Made by a program: the position numbers and the translations under genes. From Paenibacillus xylanexedens (GTDB taxonomy: Bacteria; Bacillota; Bacilli; Paenibacillales; Paenibacillaceae), in contig NZ_CP018620.1 of assembly GCF_001908275.1 (NCBI RefSeq), positions 3,286,001 through 3,350,000 on the forward strand: 64,000 bases of DNA, read 5' to 3'. The notes below the pieces were generated by a model. The model saw nothing but the letters and a program-made list of their open reading frames with translations, searched no databases and was not told the DNA's origin. Positions 46,449 through 55,045 of the stretch are shown here, piece by piece (within the stretch, counting starts at the first letter, position 1; every line of letters starts with the position of its first letter).

Positions 46449-46666
46449 GAGTCTCAGGGTTCTCCTTTTAAAGTGGTCAATAAGTTATATCATAGACGAT
46501 ATTTCTACACCGGAAGTTACAGTATTTTTTCCTGTATCAGGTTGACTTGCAGATGAGAGTGTTGATACACGGTCCATATGAGAGAATGTATTTTAGAATG
46601 AAGTCAACATATGATGGATGAGTTTCAGAGAGGTAGATTGAACAATAGGCATTTGTGTAATTTCTC
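46449..46666. other. Intergenic region between deacetylase and rplS promoter
   Basis: This lies between the starts of two divergent genes. It should hold the deacetylase promoter on the minus strand, but I cannot point to convincing boxes. No gene is supported. Confidence 0.4.
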
Positions 46667-46695
46667 TTGTGTTTTGATATGCTGCGTGATACAAT
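46667..46695 (+). promoter_or_regulatory. Promoter of rplS
   Basis: TTGTGT (46667-46672) and TACAAT (46690-46695) have a 17-bp spacer. They lie about 100 nt before rplS, leaving a leader RNA. Confidence 0.55.
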
Positions 46696-46711
46696 AAGTC
46701 TGTTATGTGGA

Positions 46712-46789
46712 ATACGGCGGTCCTCTATGGATGATGAAGGAGACAAGGTGATCTCTGGAAGAAGTATGAACGCCTGTATGGAAGGAGGG
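46712..46789 (+). promoter_or_regulatory. rplS leader with long-range stem (possible L19 leader)
   Basis: ATACGGCG (46712-46719) pairs with CGCCTGTAT (46771-46779, one bulged T), with GAGA/TCTC pairing inside. The closing stem ends next to the ribosome site GGAAGGAGGG. Autoregulatory L19 leaders are known in Firmicutes; whether this matches that family needs a covariance-model search. Confidence 0.4.
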
Positions 46790-46797
46790 AGTCATAG

Positions 46798-47139
46798 ATG
46801 AATATCGTTCAAGCGATTACACAAGAACAACTTCGCAAGGATCTTCCGAGTTTTCGTCCTGGTGACACTTTGAAAGTGCACGTTAAGGTAATCGAGGGAA
46901 CTCGCGAGCGTATCCAATTGTTCGAAGGTGTTGTGATTAAACGCCGTGGTGGTGGAATCAGTGAGACTTTTACAGTTCGTAAAATTTCTTACGGTGTAGG
47001 TGTGGAAAGAGCTTTCCCGCTTCATTCCCCTAAAATCGATAGAATCGAAGTGGCTCGCCGTGGTAAAGTTCGTCGTGCGAAGCTTTATTATCTTCGTGAA
47101 CTACGCGGTAAAGCAGCGAGAATTAAAGAAATTCGTTAA
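46798..47139 (+). CDS. rplS: 50S ribosomal protein L19
   Basis: A 113-residue protein at the 30S-50S interface. '[20 protein letters not shown]' and '[17 protein letters not shown]' with the '[19 protein letters not shown]' C-terminal end are diagnostic. AAGGAGGGAG precedes ATG 46798. It has its own promoter and terminator here instead of following trmD directly. Confidence 0.97.
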   Translation: MNIVQAITQEQLRKDLPSFRPGDTLKVHVKVIEGTRERIQLFEGVVIKRRGGGISETFTVRKISYGVGVERAFPLHSPKIDRIEVARRGKVRRAKLYYLRELRGKAARIKEIR

Positions 47140-47155
47140 TATAACGGATACCGGG

Positions 47156-47187
47156 AAGGGCTTGGAGACAAGCCCTTTTCGTTTTTG
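47156..47187 (+). terminator. Terminator after rplS
   Basis: AAGGGCTTG (47156-47164) pairs perfectly with CAAGCCCTT (47169-47177) around GAGA; T-rich tail. Confidence 0.88.
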
Positions 47188-47496
47188 TCCGGGAAAAGTT
47201 GAACCGGAGGTACACTTCCGAGTAAAATGGTATGGCAACACATGCGGGGAATAGTCCGGGAGGCTTGTAAAATCAGTTATTGAAGTGCGTGTTCAAAAGA
47301 CCGGTTTCAGTACCGACTTTTTGAACAACCTCTTGAAGGCATTTGAATTGTGGATTAAATGTACTGTAATGCTTGGTGTAAGATTACATAACTGATGTAA
47401 ATGTTTTGTATCCATCCATTGAGTTATTGGAACGATACAGAATGCTGGATGTGTGTACTGCTATAAACATGTACTGTGAAGAGAGGAAGATCTTGA
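47188..47496 (+). other. Gap between rplS and lepB with one long inverted repeat
   Basis: No gene is supported. GTTCAAAAGACCGGT (47291-47305) pairs with ACCGACTTTTTGAAC (47312-47326) with two mismatches. It has no T-run after it. The lepB promoter must lie here, but no clear -35/-10 pair stands out. Confidence 0.5.
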
Positions 47497-48117
47497 ATGG
47501 AACAAGAAGTTCAACATGACCGGGGCAATCCTGCCGAAGAGAAAAACAGTCGATCCAAAAAAGCCAAAAATGAAATTGTTGAATGGCTTAAAGCTATTGT
47601 TATCGCATTAGTTCTCGTCATTCTGATTCGGTGGTTGCTCTTCAAACCGTTTGTTGTGGACGGTCCGTCCATGCAGCCGAACTTTGAAACGGGTGAACGT
47701 GTGATCGTCAACGAGATCTTATATGATATCAGAGAACCGAAGCGCGGTGAAGTTATCGTCTTCCACGTACCATCCGAAGGTCGAGATTTCATTAAACGTG
47801 TTATTGCTGTAGAAGGTGATACAGTTGAGGTTCAGGACGATACCGTGATGGTTAACGGTAAAAAGGTTGATGAAACGTATATTCAAGGAGCCATTGATGC
47901 AGCTGAAGCAAATGGTGGAACCTATAACGTGAAGGATTTCCCGAATGAACAGTTCCCTGATGGCAAAGTGCCGGCAGGTCATGTGTTTGTAATGGGAGAT
48001 AACCGTCCAAATAGTACAGACAGCCGTATGATCGGTTATGTTTCATTAAAAGATATTATTGGTCGTGCAGATGTGATTTTCTGGCCGATCGGTGAGATTA
48101 AGTGGATCAACCACTGA
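47497..48117 (+). CDS. lepB: Type I signal peptidase
   Basis: A 206-residue membrane-bound peptidase that removes signal peptides of exported proteins. One N-terminal membrane anchor (about 31-49), then catalytic Ser58 in 'DGPSMQPNF' and Lys100 in 'RDFIKRVIAVEGD'; 'FVMGDNRPNSTDSR' is box E. GAGAGGA precedes ATG 47497. Its neighbour rbgA begins 30 bp later. The highly charged first 25 residues are cytoplasmic. Confidence 0.96.
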   Translation: MEQEVQHDRGNPAEEKNSRSKKAKNEIVEWLKAIVIALVLVILIRWLLFKPFVVDGPSMQPNFETGERVIVNEILYDIREPKRGEVIVFHVPSEGRDFIKRVIAVEGDTVEVQDDTVMVNGKKVDETYIQGAIDAAEANGGTYNVKDFPNEQFPDGKVPAGHVFVMGDNRPNSTDSRMIGYVSLKDIIGRADVIFWPIGEIKWINH

Positions 48118-48147
48118 AATTGAAGTAAATAATGAGGTGAAGACAAG

Positions 48148-49011
48148 TTGACGATACAATGGTTTCCAGGTCATATGACTCGAGCCAGACGCCAGATACA
48201 GGATAAGTTAAAGCTCATCGACGTGGTCATCGAACTATTGGATGCCCGTCTGCCTGTCTCCAGCCGTAATCCTATGATTGACGAAATATTGCTGGATAAA
48301 CCCCGGATGATTTTGTTGAACAAATCGGATTTGGCAGATGCTAAAGTGACGCAAGAATGGATTGAATATTTCAAAAAAGAAGGAATTACTGCTTTTCCTG
48401 TAGATGCTTCGACGGGAACCAATGTTAAAGATATTCCCGTGCAGGCCAAGCTTCTTCTTAAAGAAAAAATTGACCGTCAAATTGCTAAAGGGATTAATCC
48501 TCGTGCGGTTCGCGGGTTGATCGTAGGGATTCCCAATGTAGGTAAATCAACACTGATTAACCGACTTGCTGGACGGAGTATTGCGTTAACAGGAGATCGT
48601 CCTGGTGTGACGAAGGGGCAACAGTGGATCAAGGTAGGCAAAGAAATGGAGTTATTGGATACTCCGGGTATTCTTTGGCCTAAGTTCGAAGATCAAAACG
48701 TAGGTTATCGTCTTGCCGTAACAGGTGCAATCAAAGAGGAAATTCTGAATGCAGAGGATATCGCCTTTTTTGGAATCAGTTACCTGATGCGTTATTACTG
48801 GGACGCTTTGGAAGAGAGATACGGACTTCAGGAGTTCTCCAAGGATGCAGATGATTCAGACAGTGTTATTGCGATTATGGAGCAGGTCGGCCGTATACGT
48901 GGTTGCATTGTAAGCGGTGGACGCATTGATCTGGAAAAGGCATCACGAGCATTTCTGCGTGAACTGCGAGCGGGTAAAATGGGACGTTTTTCTATGGAAG
49001 CTCCCTATTAA
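48148..49011 (+). CDS. rbgA: Ribosome biogenesis GTPase RbgA (YlqF)
   Basis: A 287-residue circularly permuted GTPase needed for late 50S assembly (entry of L16, L27, L36). Motif order is permuted: G4 'LLNKSDLAD', then G1 '[18 protein letters not shown]', G2 'GVTKGQQW', G3 '[10 protein letters not shown]', and a C-terminal ANTAR-like domain. It starts with TTG 48148, behind GAGGTGA (48134-48140). Order lepB-rbgA-rnhB is as in Bacillus. Confidence 0.96.
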   Translation: MTIQWFPGHMTRARRQIQDKLKLIDVVIELLDARLPVSSRNPMIDEILLDKPRMILLNKSDLADAKVTQEWIEYFKKEGITAFPVDASTGTNVKDIPVQAKLLLKEKIDRQIAKGINPRAVRGLIVGIPNVGKSTLINRLAGRSIALTGDRPGVTKGQQWIKVGKEMELLDTPGILWPKFEDQNVGYRLAVTGAIKEEILNAEDIAFFGISYLMRYYWDALEERYGLQEFSKDADDSDSVIAIMEQVGRIRGCIVSGGRIDLEKASRAFLRELRAGKMGRFSMEAPY

Positions 49012-49473
49012 AAAATGGACTCTACATGATGAAGATCATTATCTTCATTTGTTCATTTCATATATACAAGTGCCGAAAGAAGCGGCCGTTACCGGATTAC
49101 CGGGAGCGGTCGTTTTTTGTGTATACAAACGCGGAAGTAGAGCTGGAAAATACGTCGAAAACGATAAAATGGAAGAGAATTGAAGAACAGTACGCTTTAT
49201 GGAATTGGCTGACCTATATATCAGGTGTATCTAAATCGTGCTATGATGAATGGTGGTGCAATTTAAATTAGACGAGGTCTGGTATATTCAATTTAAACCA
49301 TCAAATACCGATAAATGAAGACATCACTATCTTTATATTGTATATCTCAAGGAAAAGTTTTACTGAGAGTGACAGGTTGTACAGAACAAAAGACAGAGTA
49401 TCTACGTCTATATTATAAAAAAGTTGTAAGTGATACGCATGCTGAAAAAGCGTGGGTAGAGGAGATGAGTATT
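49012..49473 (+). other. Gap between rbgA and rnhB with a terminator
   Basis: No gene is convincing: open frames here run through the terminator, are poor in composition and lack ribosome sites. The part after 49120 is AT-rich and should hold the rnhB promoter, but I cannot fix its boxes. Confidence 0.5.
49083..49118 (+). terminator. Terminator after rbgA
   Basis: CGGCCG (49083-49088) pairs with CGGTCG (49107-49112, one G-U), with an inner CCGG/CCGG pairing, then six T. Confidence 0.82.
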
Positions 49474-50175
49474 ATGTTTGAAAATAATGAAGAGATCGGG
49501 TTGAATCTACTGGATACCCCGATTGGACCAAAGAAGAAAAAAGAAGCCAGTGAACCTCGAGACCTGTTGCTCTACGAGCGGGAGTATTGGGACAGTGGAT
49601 TTGAACGTATTGCTGGCATTGATGAGGTAGGACGGGGCTGTTTGTTTGGGGATGTTGTTGCAGCGGCGGTTATTTTACCGAAGGATCTCATCCTGGAAGA
49701 TGTGAATGACTCCAAGAAATTAACGGAGAAAAAACGAGATGCATTATATGACGTCATTATGGAAAAAGCGCTGGCCGTAGGTATCGGGTACGCGGATGCA
49801 GAGACAATTGATCGGCTTAATATCAAACAGGCTGCGAGACTTGCGATGAAACGTGCGGTTGAAGCATTGGGAGAAACTCCTGATTATATGCTGGTGGATG
49901 CCGAGAAGGTGGATGTGAATGTACCTCAACTGTCCATTATTAAAGGTGATGCTAATAGTCAATCGATCGCAGCGGCATCTATTATTGCCAAGGTAACGCG
50001 AGATCGGCTGTGTAAGGAAGAATGGGATACGTTATATCCGGAATATGGTTTGTCGATACATAAAGGATATGCAACAAAAGTTCATCGGGAGCAAATTATG
50101 GCATTGGGGGCAACCCCGATGCATCGGCGCAGTTTTCTGGGCAACCTGCTTGGAGAGCAGCAATCTTTGTTTTAA
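49474..50175 (+). CDS. rnhB: Ribonuclease HII
   Basis: A 233-residue enzyme that removes misincorporated ribonucleotides and RNA primers from DNA. The catalytic acids are in 'IAGIDEVGRGCLFGDVVAAA' (the DE pair) and 'YMLVDAEKVDV'; 'GDANSQSIAAASIIAKVTRD' is the family core. The frame is open far upstream, but AGAGGAG (49458-49464) fits ATG 49474, giving the usual length. ylqG follows after 30 bp. Confidence 0.95.
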   Translation: MFENNEEIGLNLLDTPIGPKKKKEASEPRDLLLYEREYWDSGFERIAGIDEVGRGCLFGDVVAAAVILPKDLILEDVNDSKKLTEKKRDALYDVIMEKALAVGIGYADAETIDRLNIKQAARLAMKRAVEALGETPDYMLVDAEKVDVNVPQLSIIKGDANSQSIAAASIIAKVTRDRLCKEEWDTLYPEYGLSIHKGYATKVHREQIMALGATPMHRRSFLGNLLGEQQSLF

Positions 50176-50205
50176 CACAGGTTTGAAGAAAGGAGGGGGA
50201 GAGAT

Positions 50206-52263
50206 TTGAATATCGGTTCCATGATAAAGGGGTTAATGGGAGACAGTAAGCCCGGCAATGCCAAACCGCTTGAATTAAAGGAAGGTCAGGTGGTTCGTGG
50301 CTCCGTCGTTAGTGTATCCGATGATGGGGGAGAAGCAGTTCTGCAGATTCAAGGTGTACAAGTGCGCGCCAAGTTGGAGACTCCACTCCGTCCGGGTGAG
50401 ACCACGTTGCTTCAAGTGCAGCCTCCAGGTGAAAATGGCATAACGGTAATGAAACCTATGACGGGTACACTTGCTGAGCTGCCACAAGCTTCGCTGAACA
50501 ACCTGCTTAAGGATGTAGGACTGCCGGATACAAAAGGGAACCGGGAACTGTTACTTGCCATGCAGCGTAGCGGATTGCCGCTAACGAAGGATAATGTGGC
50601 TATGGTCCAGAATATGATGACTGCCAAACCCGCACAGGTCCCTGTGGAAGAATGGGTGCAGGCGACGGGGATTGCTTTTCAGCGTGGTCTTCCGGTTACG
50701 GCGGAAACAGTAAAAGGATTACACCAGACGGTGTTTGGCCCCCCTCTGCACCAGTTGTTAAGCGGGTTGGCTGACCAGTTGGAAACGATGCTTACTCAAA
50801 CAACAGGTAAACTGGTATTGCCTGGAGAACAATCTGCTACGTTGAAACCAGCAGTCATGGCTGGTGCACCTGTTGTACCGAATGCTTCACAGACGGAAGA
50901 AGGATTGGCTGCATCAGGCAATGGTCGTCAGGTGACTGGAACCGGAACTCCTGCTTTGTCAACGCAACAAGGACAAGCGGCATTGGCAGGATCTATATCC
51001 ATGAAGGATGGCGGGACAGAGGATGCAGGTACTGCGGTGAAAGGAAACGTGCAGGCCGGCGGAGGCACACCGAATGCTGAAGCCGGGGCAAAGGCAGTTG
51101 CCAGCAACGTTGAAACGGCTGGCAAAGGAGGTGCAGGTATTCCGTCTGGAACCGGAATACCTGGAGAGAGCCCGCGCGGGGCTGACGCGGGGCAAGCTGG
51201 AAGCCGCCCGGGTACACCAGGGGCGGCAACTGAATCTATGGCTGGCCGTGCAAGTACAGGCCAGCCTGAAGCAGGCGCGGCCGGACGGACTGACGGCCGC
51301 GCTGAAACGCCTGCTGCTGCGGGGACGTTGTCCGCAGCAGGCCAGGCGGCGCCAGCAGCGCCTACGGCAGCGCAGCTGGCGCCCAAGCTGCTGGCGCTGC
51401 TGGACGCCCTGCGCAGCGCGTCCACTGCCGCACCGGCACAGCCTGGTGCGGCAGCACAGGCCGCCCCTGCATCGCAGGGCGGCCAGGCGGCTGCGGCTGC
51501 CGGAGGCGTGCCGCAGCCGTTGCCAGCCGGCGCTGATGCGCCGCCGGCTGGCGGTAGTGCCGCAGCACCTGCGGGAGCTGCGGCAGTGCACGCGCCTGTC
51601 ACCCACGAGGGGGACCCGTGGGTAGGGCGCGTGCTGAAGCTGCTCGGTGCGGAGCACGAGCAGCAGGCCGTTCACGGCGCGGCAGCGCAGCCGCGCGTGG
51701 GGGATGCGGCGAGTCCGGCGAATGCGGACACGCTGAAGGGCTTGCTGCTGCAGCTTGCCAGCAGCGAAGGTGCACCGGCGGCGCTTAAGGATGCCGCCGG
51801 ACAGGCCGTGCAATATCTGACAGGTCAGCAGTTATTGCTGACGACAGATCGGAGTGCTACGTTTGCACAGATGCACTGGTTTATACCAATCACTGGACCG
51901 GACGGGGAAGAAACGGCGTCTGTTCAGATTCAATCACGTCGTGGACCTCGTGGAGAGCTGGATGCGTCCAACTGCCGTCTATGGTTTGATCTGGACATGA
52001 AAAGTCTTGGGCCTACTCTGGTAGATGTCCATGTGGTTAATAACATTGTCAGTCTGCGTGTATTAAATGATCGCGAAGGAATGGGACCGCTCCTGGAGAG
52101 CGGACGAGAGGTAATCCATCAGGCATTGGATAAGCTGGGCTATCAACTGCTGACCTTCAAGGCGGAACCGTGGCCTGTGGGGCAGGAACCGGGCGCGGAA
52201 CGAAAAACGCGGGCCTCGGACTATAGTCCTGAACGATACAAAGGGGTTGACTTGAAGGTATGA
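50206..52263 (+). CDS. YlqG-like protein with FliK-type C-terminus
   Basis: A 685-residue protein in the position of B. subtilis ylqG. The N-terminal part (1-220) is ordinary. Residues about 235-500 are a low-complexity Ala/Gly/Pro/Gln stretch encoded by very GC-rich DNA (about 51,150-51,800). The C-terminal 120 residues ('WFIPITGPDGEETASVQIQS', 'LWFDLDMKSLGPTLVDVHV') resemble the FliK hook-length-control C-terminal domain. With the next gene, FlhB-like, it suggests a pair derived from flagellar export, far from any flagellar genes. Start TTG 50206 follows AGGAGGGGG. Confidence 0.75.
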   Translation: MNIGSMIKGLMGDSKPGNAKPLELKEGQVVRGSVVSVSDDGGEAVLQIQGVQVRAKLETPLRPGETTLLQVQPPGENGITVMKPMTGTLAELPQASLNNLLKDVGLPDTKGNRELLLAMQRSGLPLTKDNVAMVQNMMTAKPAQVPVEEWVQATGIAFQRGLPVTAETVKGLHQTVFGPPLHQLLSGLADQLETMLTQTTGKLVLPGEQSATLKPAVMAGAPVVPNASQTEEGLAASGNGRQVTGTGTPALSTQQGQAALAGSISMKDGGTEDAGTAVKGNVQAGGGTPNAEAGAKAVASNVETAGKGGAGIPSGTGIPGESPRGADAGQAGSRPGTPGAATESMAGRASTGQPEAGAAGRTDGRAETPAAAGTLSAAGQAAPAAPTAAQLAPKLLALLDALRSASTAAPAQPGAAAQAAPASQGGQAAAAAGGVPQPLPAGADAPPAGGSAAAPAGAAAVHAPVTHEGDPWVGRVLKLLGAEHEQQAVHGAAAQPRVGDAASPANADTLKGLLLQLASSEGAPAALKDAAGQAVQYLTGQQLLLTTDRSATFAQMHWFIPITGPDGEETASVQIQSRRGPRGELDASNCRLWFDLDMKSLGPTLVDVHVVNNIVSLRVLNDREGMGPLLESGREVIHQALDKLGYQLLTFKAEPWPVGQEPGAERKTRASDYSPERYKGVDLKV

Positions 52264-52571
52264 AAGACGAGTCGTCACAACCGGACCTGCTCTCCAAAAA
52301 GGCGGTTGCCCTAAAATATGTTCCTGGAGAGAGTGAAGCACCTGTTGTTGTAGCCAAAGGGCGCGGCAAAGTGGCAGAAGCCATTCTGGATAAAGCCAGA
52401 GAAAACGGCGTGGCAGTTCAGGAGGATGCAGCACTTGTGGAGGTACTCTCCAAGTTGGATCTGGATGAACAGATTCCGGCAGAACTTTATCAACTGGTCG
52501 CAGAGGTGCTAACGTACGTCTACCGTGCAGATCGAATGGCCTCAGGACGTGAGGAAAATGAGTCATGGTAG
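52260..52571 (+). CDS. ylqH: YlqH, FlhB/EscU C-terminal-domain homologue
   Basis: A 103-residue soluble protein equivalent to the cytoplasmic substrate-switch domain of FlhB. 'AVALKYVPGESEAPVVVAKG' and 'LVEVLSKLDLDEQIPAELYQ' fit this domain; the membrane part of FlhB is missing, and so is its NPTH self-cleavage motif. ATG 52260 overlaps the preceding stop (ATGA), and its end overlaps yraN by 7 bp, so all three are coupled. Its role is unknown. Confidence 0.85.
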   Translation: MKDESSQPDLLSKKAVALKYVPGESEAPVVVAKGRGKVAEAILDKARENGVAVQEDAALVEVLSKLDLDEQIPAELYQLVAEVLTYVYRADRMASGREENESW

Positions 52572-52963
52572 AACGTAGATTGGGTCAGGAGCCAGGATTA
52601 AAGCTCACACGACAGCAGAAAGGCCGATTAGGTGAAGAGGCTGCCTGTCAATGGTTGCGAGAGCACGATTATCGAATCATTAGACAGAACTGGCGTTGCC
52701 GTAGTGGTGAGATTGACATCATTGCTTCCTGCGAGAGCTTGATTGTCTTTGTAGAAGTAAGAAGCAGAAGTGGAGCCGCTCAGTACGGTACACCTCAGGA
52801 ATCGGTTGATATGCGTAAAATGCAGCAGGTGCGTTCAACCGCATCCGTGTATTTGCAAATGACGGGAGAGACGGAACTTCAGATCCGTTTTGATGTAATT
52901 GCCGTAATGCTTGATCAAGCAGGAGAGATTGTCTCTGTGAATCATATTGTTAATGCTTTTTAA
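52565..52963 (+). CDS. yraN: YraN family protein (UPF0102)
   Basis: A 132-residue predicted nuclease-fold protein of the UPF0102/YraN family. The core motifs are 'GRLGEEAACQWLREHDYRI', 'WRCRSGEIDIIA' and 'IVFVEVRSRSG', carrying the restriction-endonuclease-like E-D-ExK pattern. A role linked to DNA processing is suspected because YraN often lies near rnhB and dprA, but no activity is proven. ATG 52565 overlaps ylqH. A terminator ends the operon. Confidence 0.92.
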   Translation: MVERRLGQEPGLKLTRQQKGRLGEEAACQWLREHDYRIIRQNWRCRSGEIDIIASCESLIVFVEVRSRSGAAQYGTPQESVDMRKMQQVRSTASVYLQMTGETELQIRFDVIAVMLDQAGEIVSVNHIVNAF

Positions 52964-53103
52964 GAATTACATTAGAAGTTATTGTTGTATTAGATGATAC
53001 GATATGTATCTTTTTGATGTGAGTTGGTCAGTGATTTCGAAGTACAAGTTTAATTATGTCTTATCTTTGCATTCGTTTTAGTTTTGGAATTAGTTAATAT
53101 ACT

Positions 53104-53145
53104 AAAGCCGTAGTTCCTCTTTATATAGGAGCTGCGGCTTTTTTT
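53104..53145 (+). terminator. Terminator after yraN
   Basis: AAAGCCG-TAG-TTCCT (53104-53118) pairs with AGGAG-CTG-CGGCTTT with small mismatches, then a long T-run. The remaining gaps on both sides (52964-53283) show no other gene. Confidence 0.85.
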
Positions 53146-53283
53146 GATTTAACTATGAAATCACTAAACAGAGGATAGAGCATTGATAATAAAATCAGTG
53201 TATTTCATAAATTTATAGATACAAAATGTATCATTTGTAATAAACTAAGAAAGTTGAAATTTAAAGAGAGGTTGGTGGGATGT

Positions 53284-53445
53284 ATGAAAGAGCTTCAGAA
53301 TACTTCGAACAACACAGTAAAACAAGTATGGGAGTGCCCTCGGATGGAAGTGCTGGATATCAGCGAGACCATGAACGGTGGCCAGAGCATTTGGCAATAT
53401 GTCTGGGATGGGGAGTTCTGGAAACTTGAATTACTTGTGAGCTAG
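53284..53445 (+). CDS. Small peptide with lasso-type leader (possible RiPP precursor)
   Basis: A 53-residue peptide. The segment 'WECPRMEVLDISETMNGG' resembles the leader of paeninodin-type lasso peptides (W-x-x-P-x-L/M-E-V-L-D, then T-M just before the core). The part after 'TM' is 'NGGQSIWQYVWDGEFWKLEL' plus three residues; it has no Asp/Glu at positions 7-9, so a normal lasso ring cannot form. No lasso-processing genes (B1, B2, C, ABC exporter) are near. ATG 53284 fits the expected size; the ribosome site (AGAGAGG) is 12 nt upstream, and TTG 53254 is an in-frame alternative. Next gene: a secreted repeat protein. Confidence 0.6.
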   Translation: MKELQNTSNNTVKQVWECPRMEVLDISETMNGGQSIWQYVWDGEFWKLELLVS

Positions 53446-53509
53446 ACAAAGAGTAGCTTAAGTACTTAAACGTCTTGCTAAATAAATTGGATGAGGAGAG
53501 AAATCAGTT

Positions 53510-54754
53510 ATGTCTAATCGTTCTCCATGGATGGTTCGTTTTGTAATGTTTTTTTTAGTTTCTGTATTGTTTGGTGTAGTGCACACTGGGACTGCCAGTG
53601 CGGCCAAAGAAAATACTGTTGTTAAGCTATCAAGTACTGATCAAAGTCGCCCTTCCGGTTTTGTAGGGAAGGTTATAAATAGGGAAAAGATGACTGTGAA
53701 AAATGCAAAGATAACGTATGTTCTTCATCATTATGGAGAGGGATCTGAAGATAAGTTCGGGAGTGTAGTTACTGATCAAAACGGAAATTATCGTATTGAC
53801 GTTTTACTCCTCAACTCGGACGATTATTTTACTATGGATTTTACTGTGGAGGCAGAGGGTTATCTGTTATATAGTCATAGAGGTAGTGAATATTTAGAAG
53901 CAGACAAAATAAGAACCCTTGATTTTTATATTTATGAACCATCCACAATGGTGGGCACAGTCACAGATAATGAAGGAAATCCTGTGGCTGGCGCAGTAGT
54001 TAAAGTAACTGGTCTGTACGACAAGCCCGTAAAAACAAATCAAAGAGGCATATACACGGTTACAGGTATTGATTATGACTATAATCCAAACATTGCAATA
54101 TGGATAGACAAAGAGGAGTATGTTCCATATGTTCAGGATCGTTTAGGGATTAGTCCGGGAGAAACCCGTAAGTTGAATGTGGTATTGGAAAAAGCCGCAC
54201 ATGTTCGAGGCAAGGTTGTAGATGAGAATGGAAGGCCAATTGCTGCTGCCAAGGTTAGTGTCAATGGAGAGGCAGTGACTGATGCGAGAGGTGATTATCT
54301 GGTTAAGAGGGTGAAGGCAGGATCAGCTATAATCCTCGTTACAGCTGATGGATACACCCGACATAGCTCCACGGTGAATTTATTGGCGGGGGATCGAAAT
54401 ACGTTTAATATTGTGCTTAAAAGTAATTCGGCAGCAAAGGCTCCTGTAACGAAGTACAGATTGGTTCCTCTTACGGATATACGTAATGGGAAGTCATATA
54501 TTAAAGGATTTGTACTTAAACTCAAAGTAACTGATAAACTAAATGGGACAGAGATCCAATCAACACAGTATCGTATCAACGGAGGAAAATGGATCACATA
54601 CAACGAACCTGTAAAATTCTATGCACCTGATGTCAAAACGGTCGAGTATTATAGTACAGACACAGAAGGTAACAAAGAGAAATTCAATAAAATGGATTTC
54701 GTTCAAGGTACGTTTGAAGGATCGGGTGAATTTGTGGAAAAGATTGAATTTTAA
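53510..54754 (+). CDS. Secreted protein with carboxypeptidase-regulatory-like (Ig-fold) repeats
   Basis: A 414-residue exported protein. The signal peptide covers about residues 1-32 ('FVMFFLVSVLFGVVHTGTAS', then AxA). Three CarboxypepD_reg-like beta-sandwich repeats follow: 'SGFVGKVINREKMTVKNAKI' (about 48-140), 'MVGTVTDNEGNPVAGAVVKV' (about 148-225), 'VRGKVVDENGRPIAAAKVSV' (about 228-305). The C-terminus (310-400) looks like an OmpL47/chitobiase-type beta domain ('YRINGGKWITYNEPV', 'VEYYSTDTEGNKE'). There is no LPxTG or catalytic motif, so a structural, binding or adhesive role is likely but unproven. Confidence 0.82.
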   Translation: MSNRSPWMVRFVMFFLVSVLFGVVHTGTASAAKENTVVKLSSTDQSRPSGFVGKVINREKMTVKNAKITYVLHHYGEGSEDKFGSVVTDQNGNYRIDVLLLNSDDYFTMDFTVEAEGYLLYSHRGSEYLEADKIRTLDFYIYEPSTMVGTVTDNEGNPVAGAVVKVTGLYDKPVKTNQRGIYTVTGIDYDYNPNIAIWIDKEEYVPYVQDRLGISPGETRKLNVVLEKAAHVRGKVVDENGRPIAAAKVSVNGEAVTDARGDYLVKRVKAGSAIILVTADGYTRHSSTVNLLAGDRNTFNIVLKSNSAAKAPVTKYRLVPLTDIRNGKSYIKGFVLKLKVTDKLNGTEIQSTQYRINGGKWITYNEPVKFYAPDVKTVEYYSTDTEGNKEKFNKMDFVQGTFEGSGEFVEKIEF

Positions 54755-54819
54755 TCATAAATGCTTATTTTTTTATGATTGCATCTTTCGAAATACTTAT
54801 AATTAGAATACTGTTAACT

Positions 54820-54870
54820 AGCGACTCCAATCGACCTTCCGAGGATTCAATGAAGAGTCGCTTTTTTTTT
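54820..54870 (+). terminator. Terminator after the secreted repeat protein
   Basis: AGCGACTC (54820-54827) pairs perfectly with GAGTCGCT (54855-54862), followed by T8-9. Confidence 0.85.
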
Positions 54871-55045
54871 ATTTCAGTTAATTAACTCAGCTGCTTTGAA
54901 TCTCGAGTTGAGAAGAGTGTATAATTAAGGATGTACTTTGAATATATAAAATGATTTTCTAAGATTTATCGTAGTCAAGCGAGTATTACTGCGGTCTATT
55001 GATGTAGTGATGTCATATGTTATTTATAAACAGGAGGTACGATCG

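Noticed and set aside
48917..49271. Possible small genes between rbgA and rnhB
   Set aside because: They run through a rho-independent terminator and lack ribosome sites.
49315..49473. Upstream extension of rnhB
   Set aside because: It lacks conserved motifs and a ribosome site; ATG 49474 with AGAGGAG gives the normal RNase HII length.
50928..51813. Long frames opposite or beside ylqG
   Set aside because: They are produced by the GC-rich low-complexity part of ylqG and have no motifs or ribosome sites.
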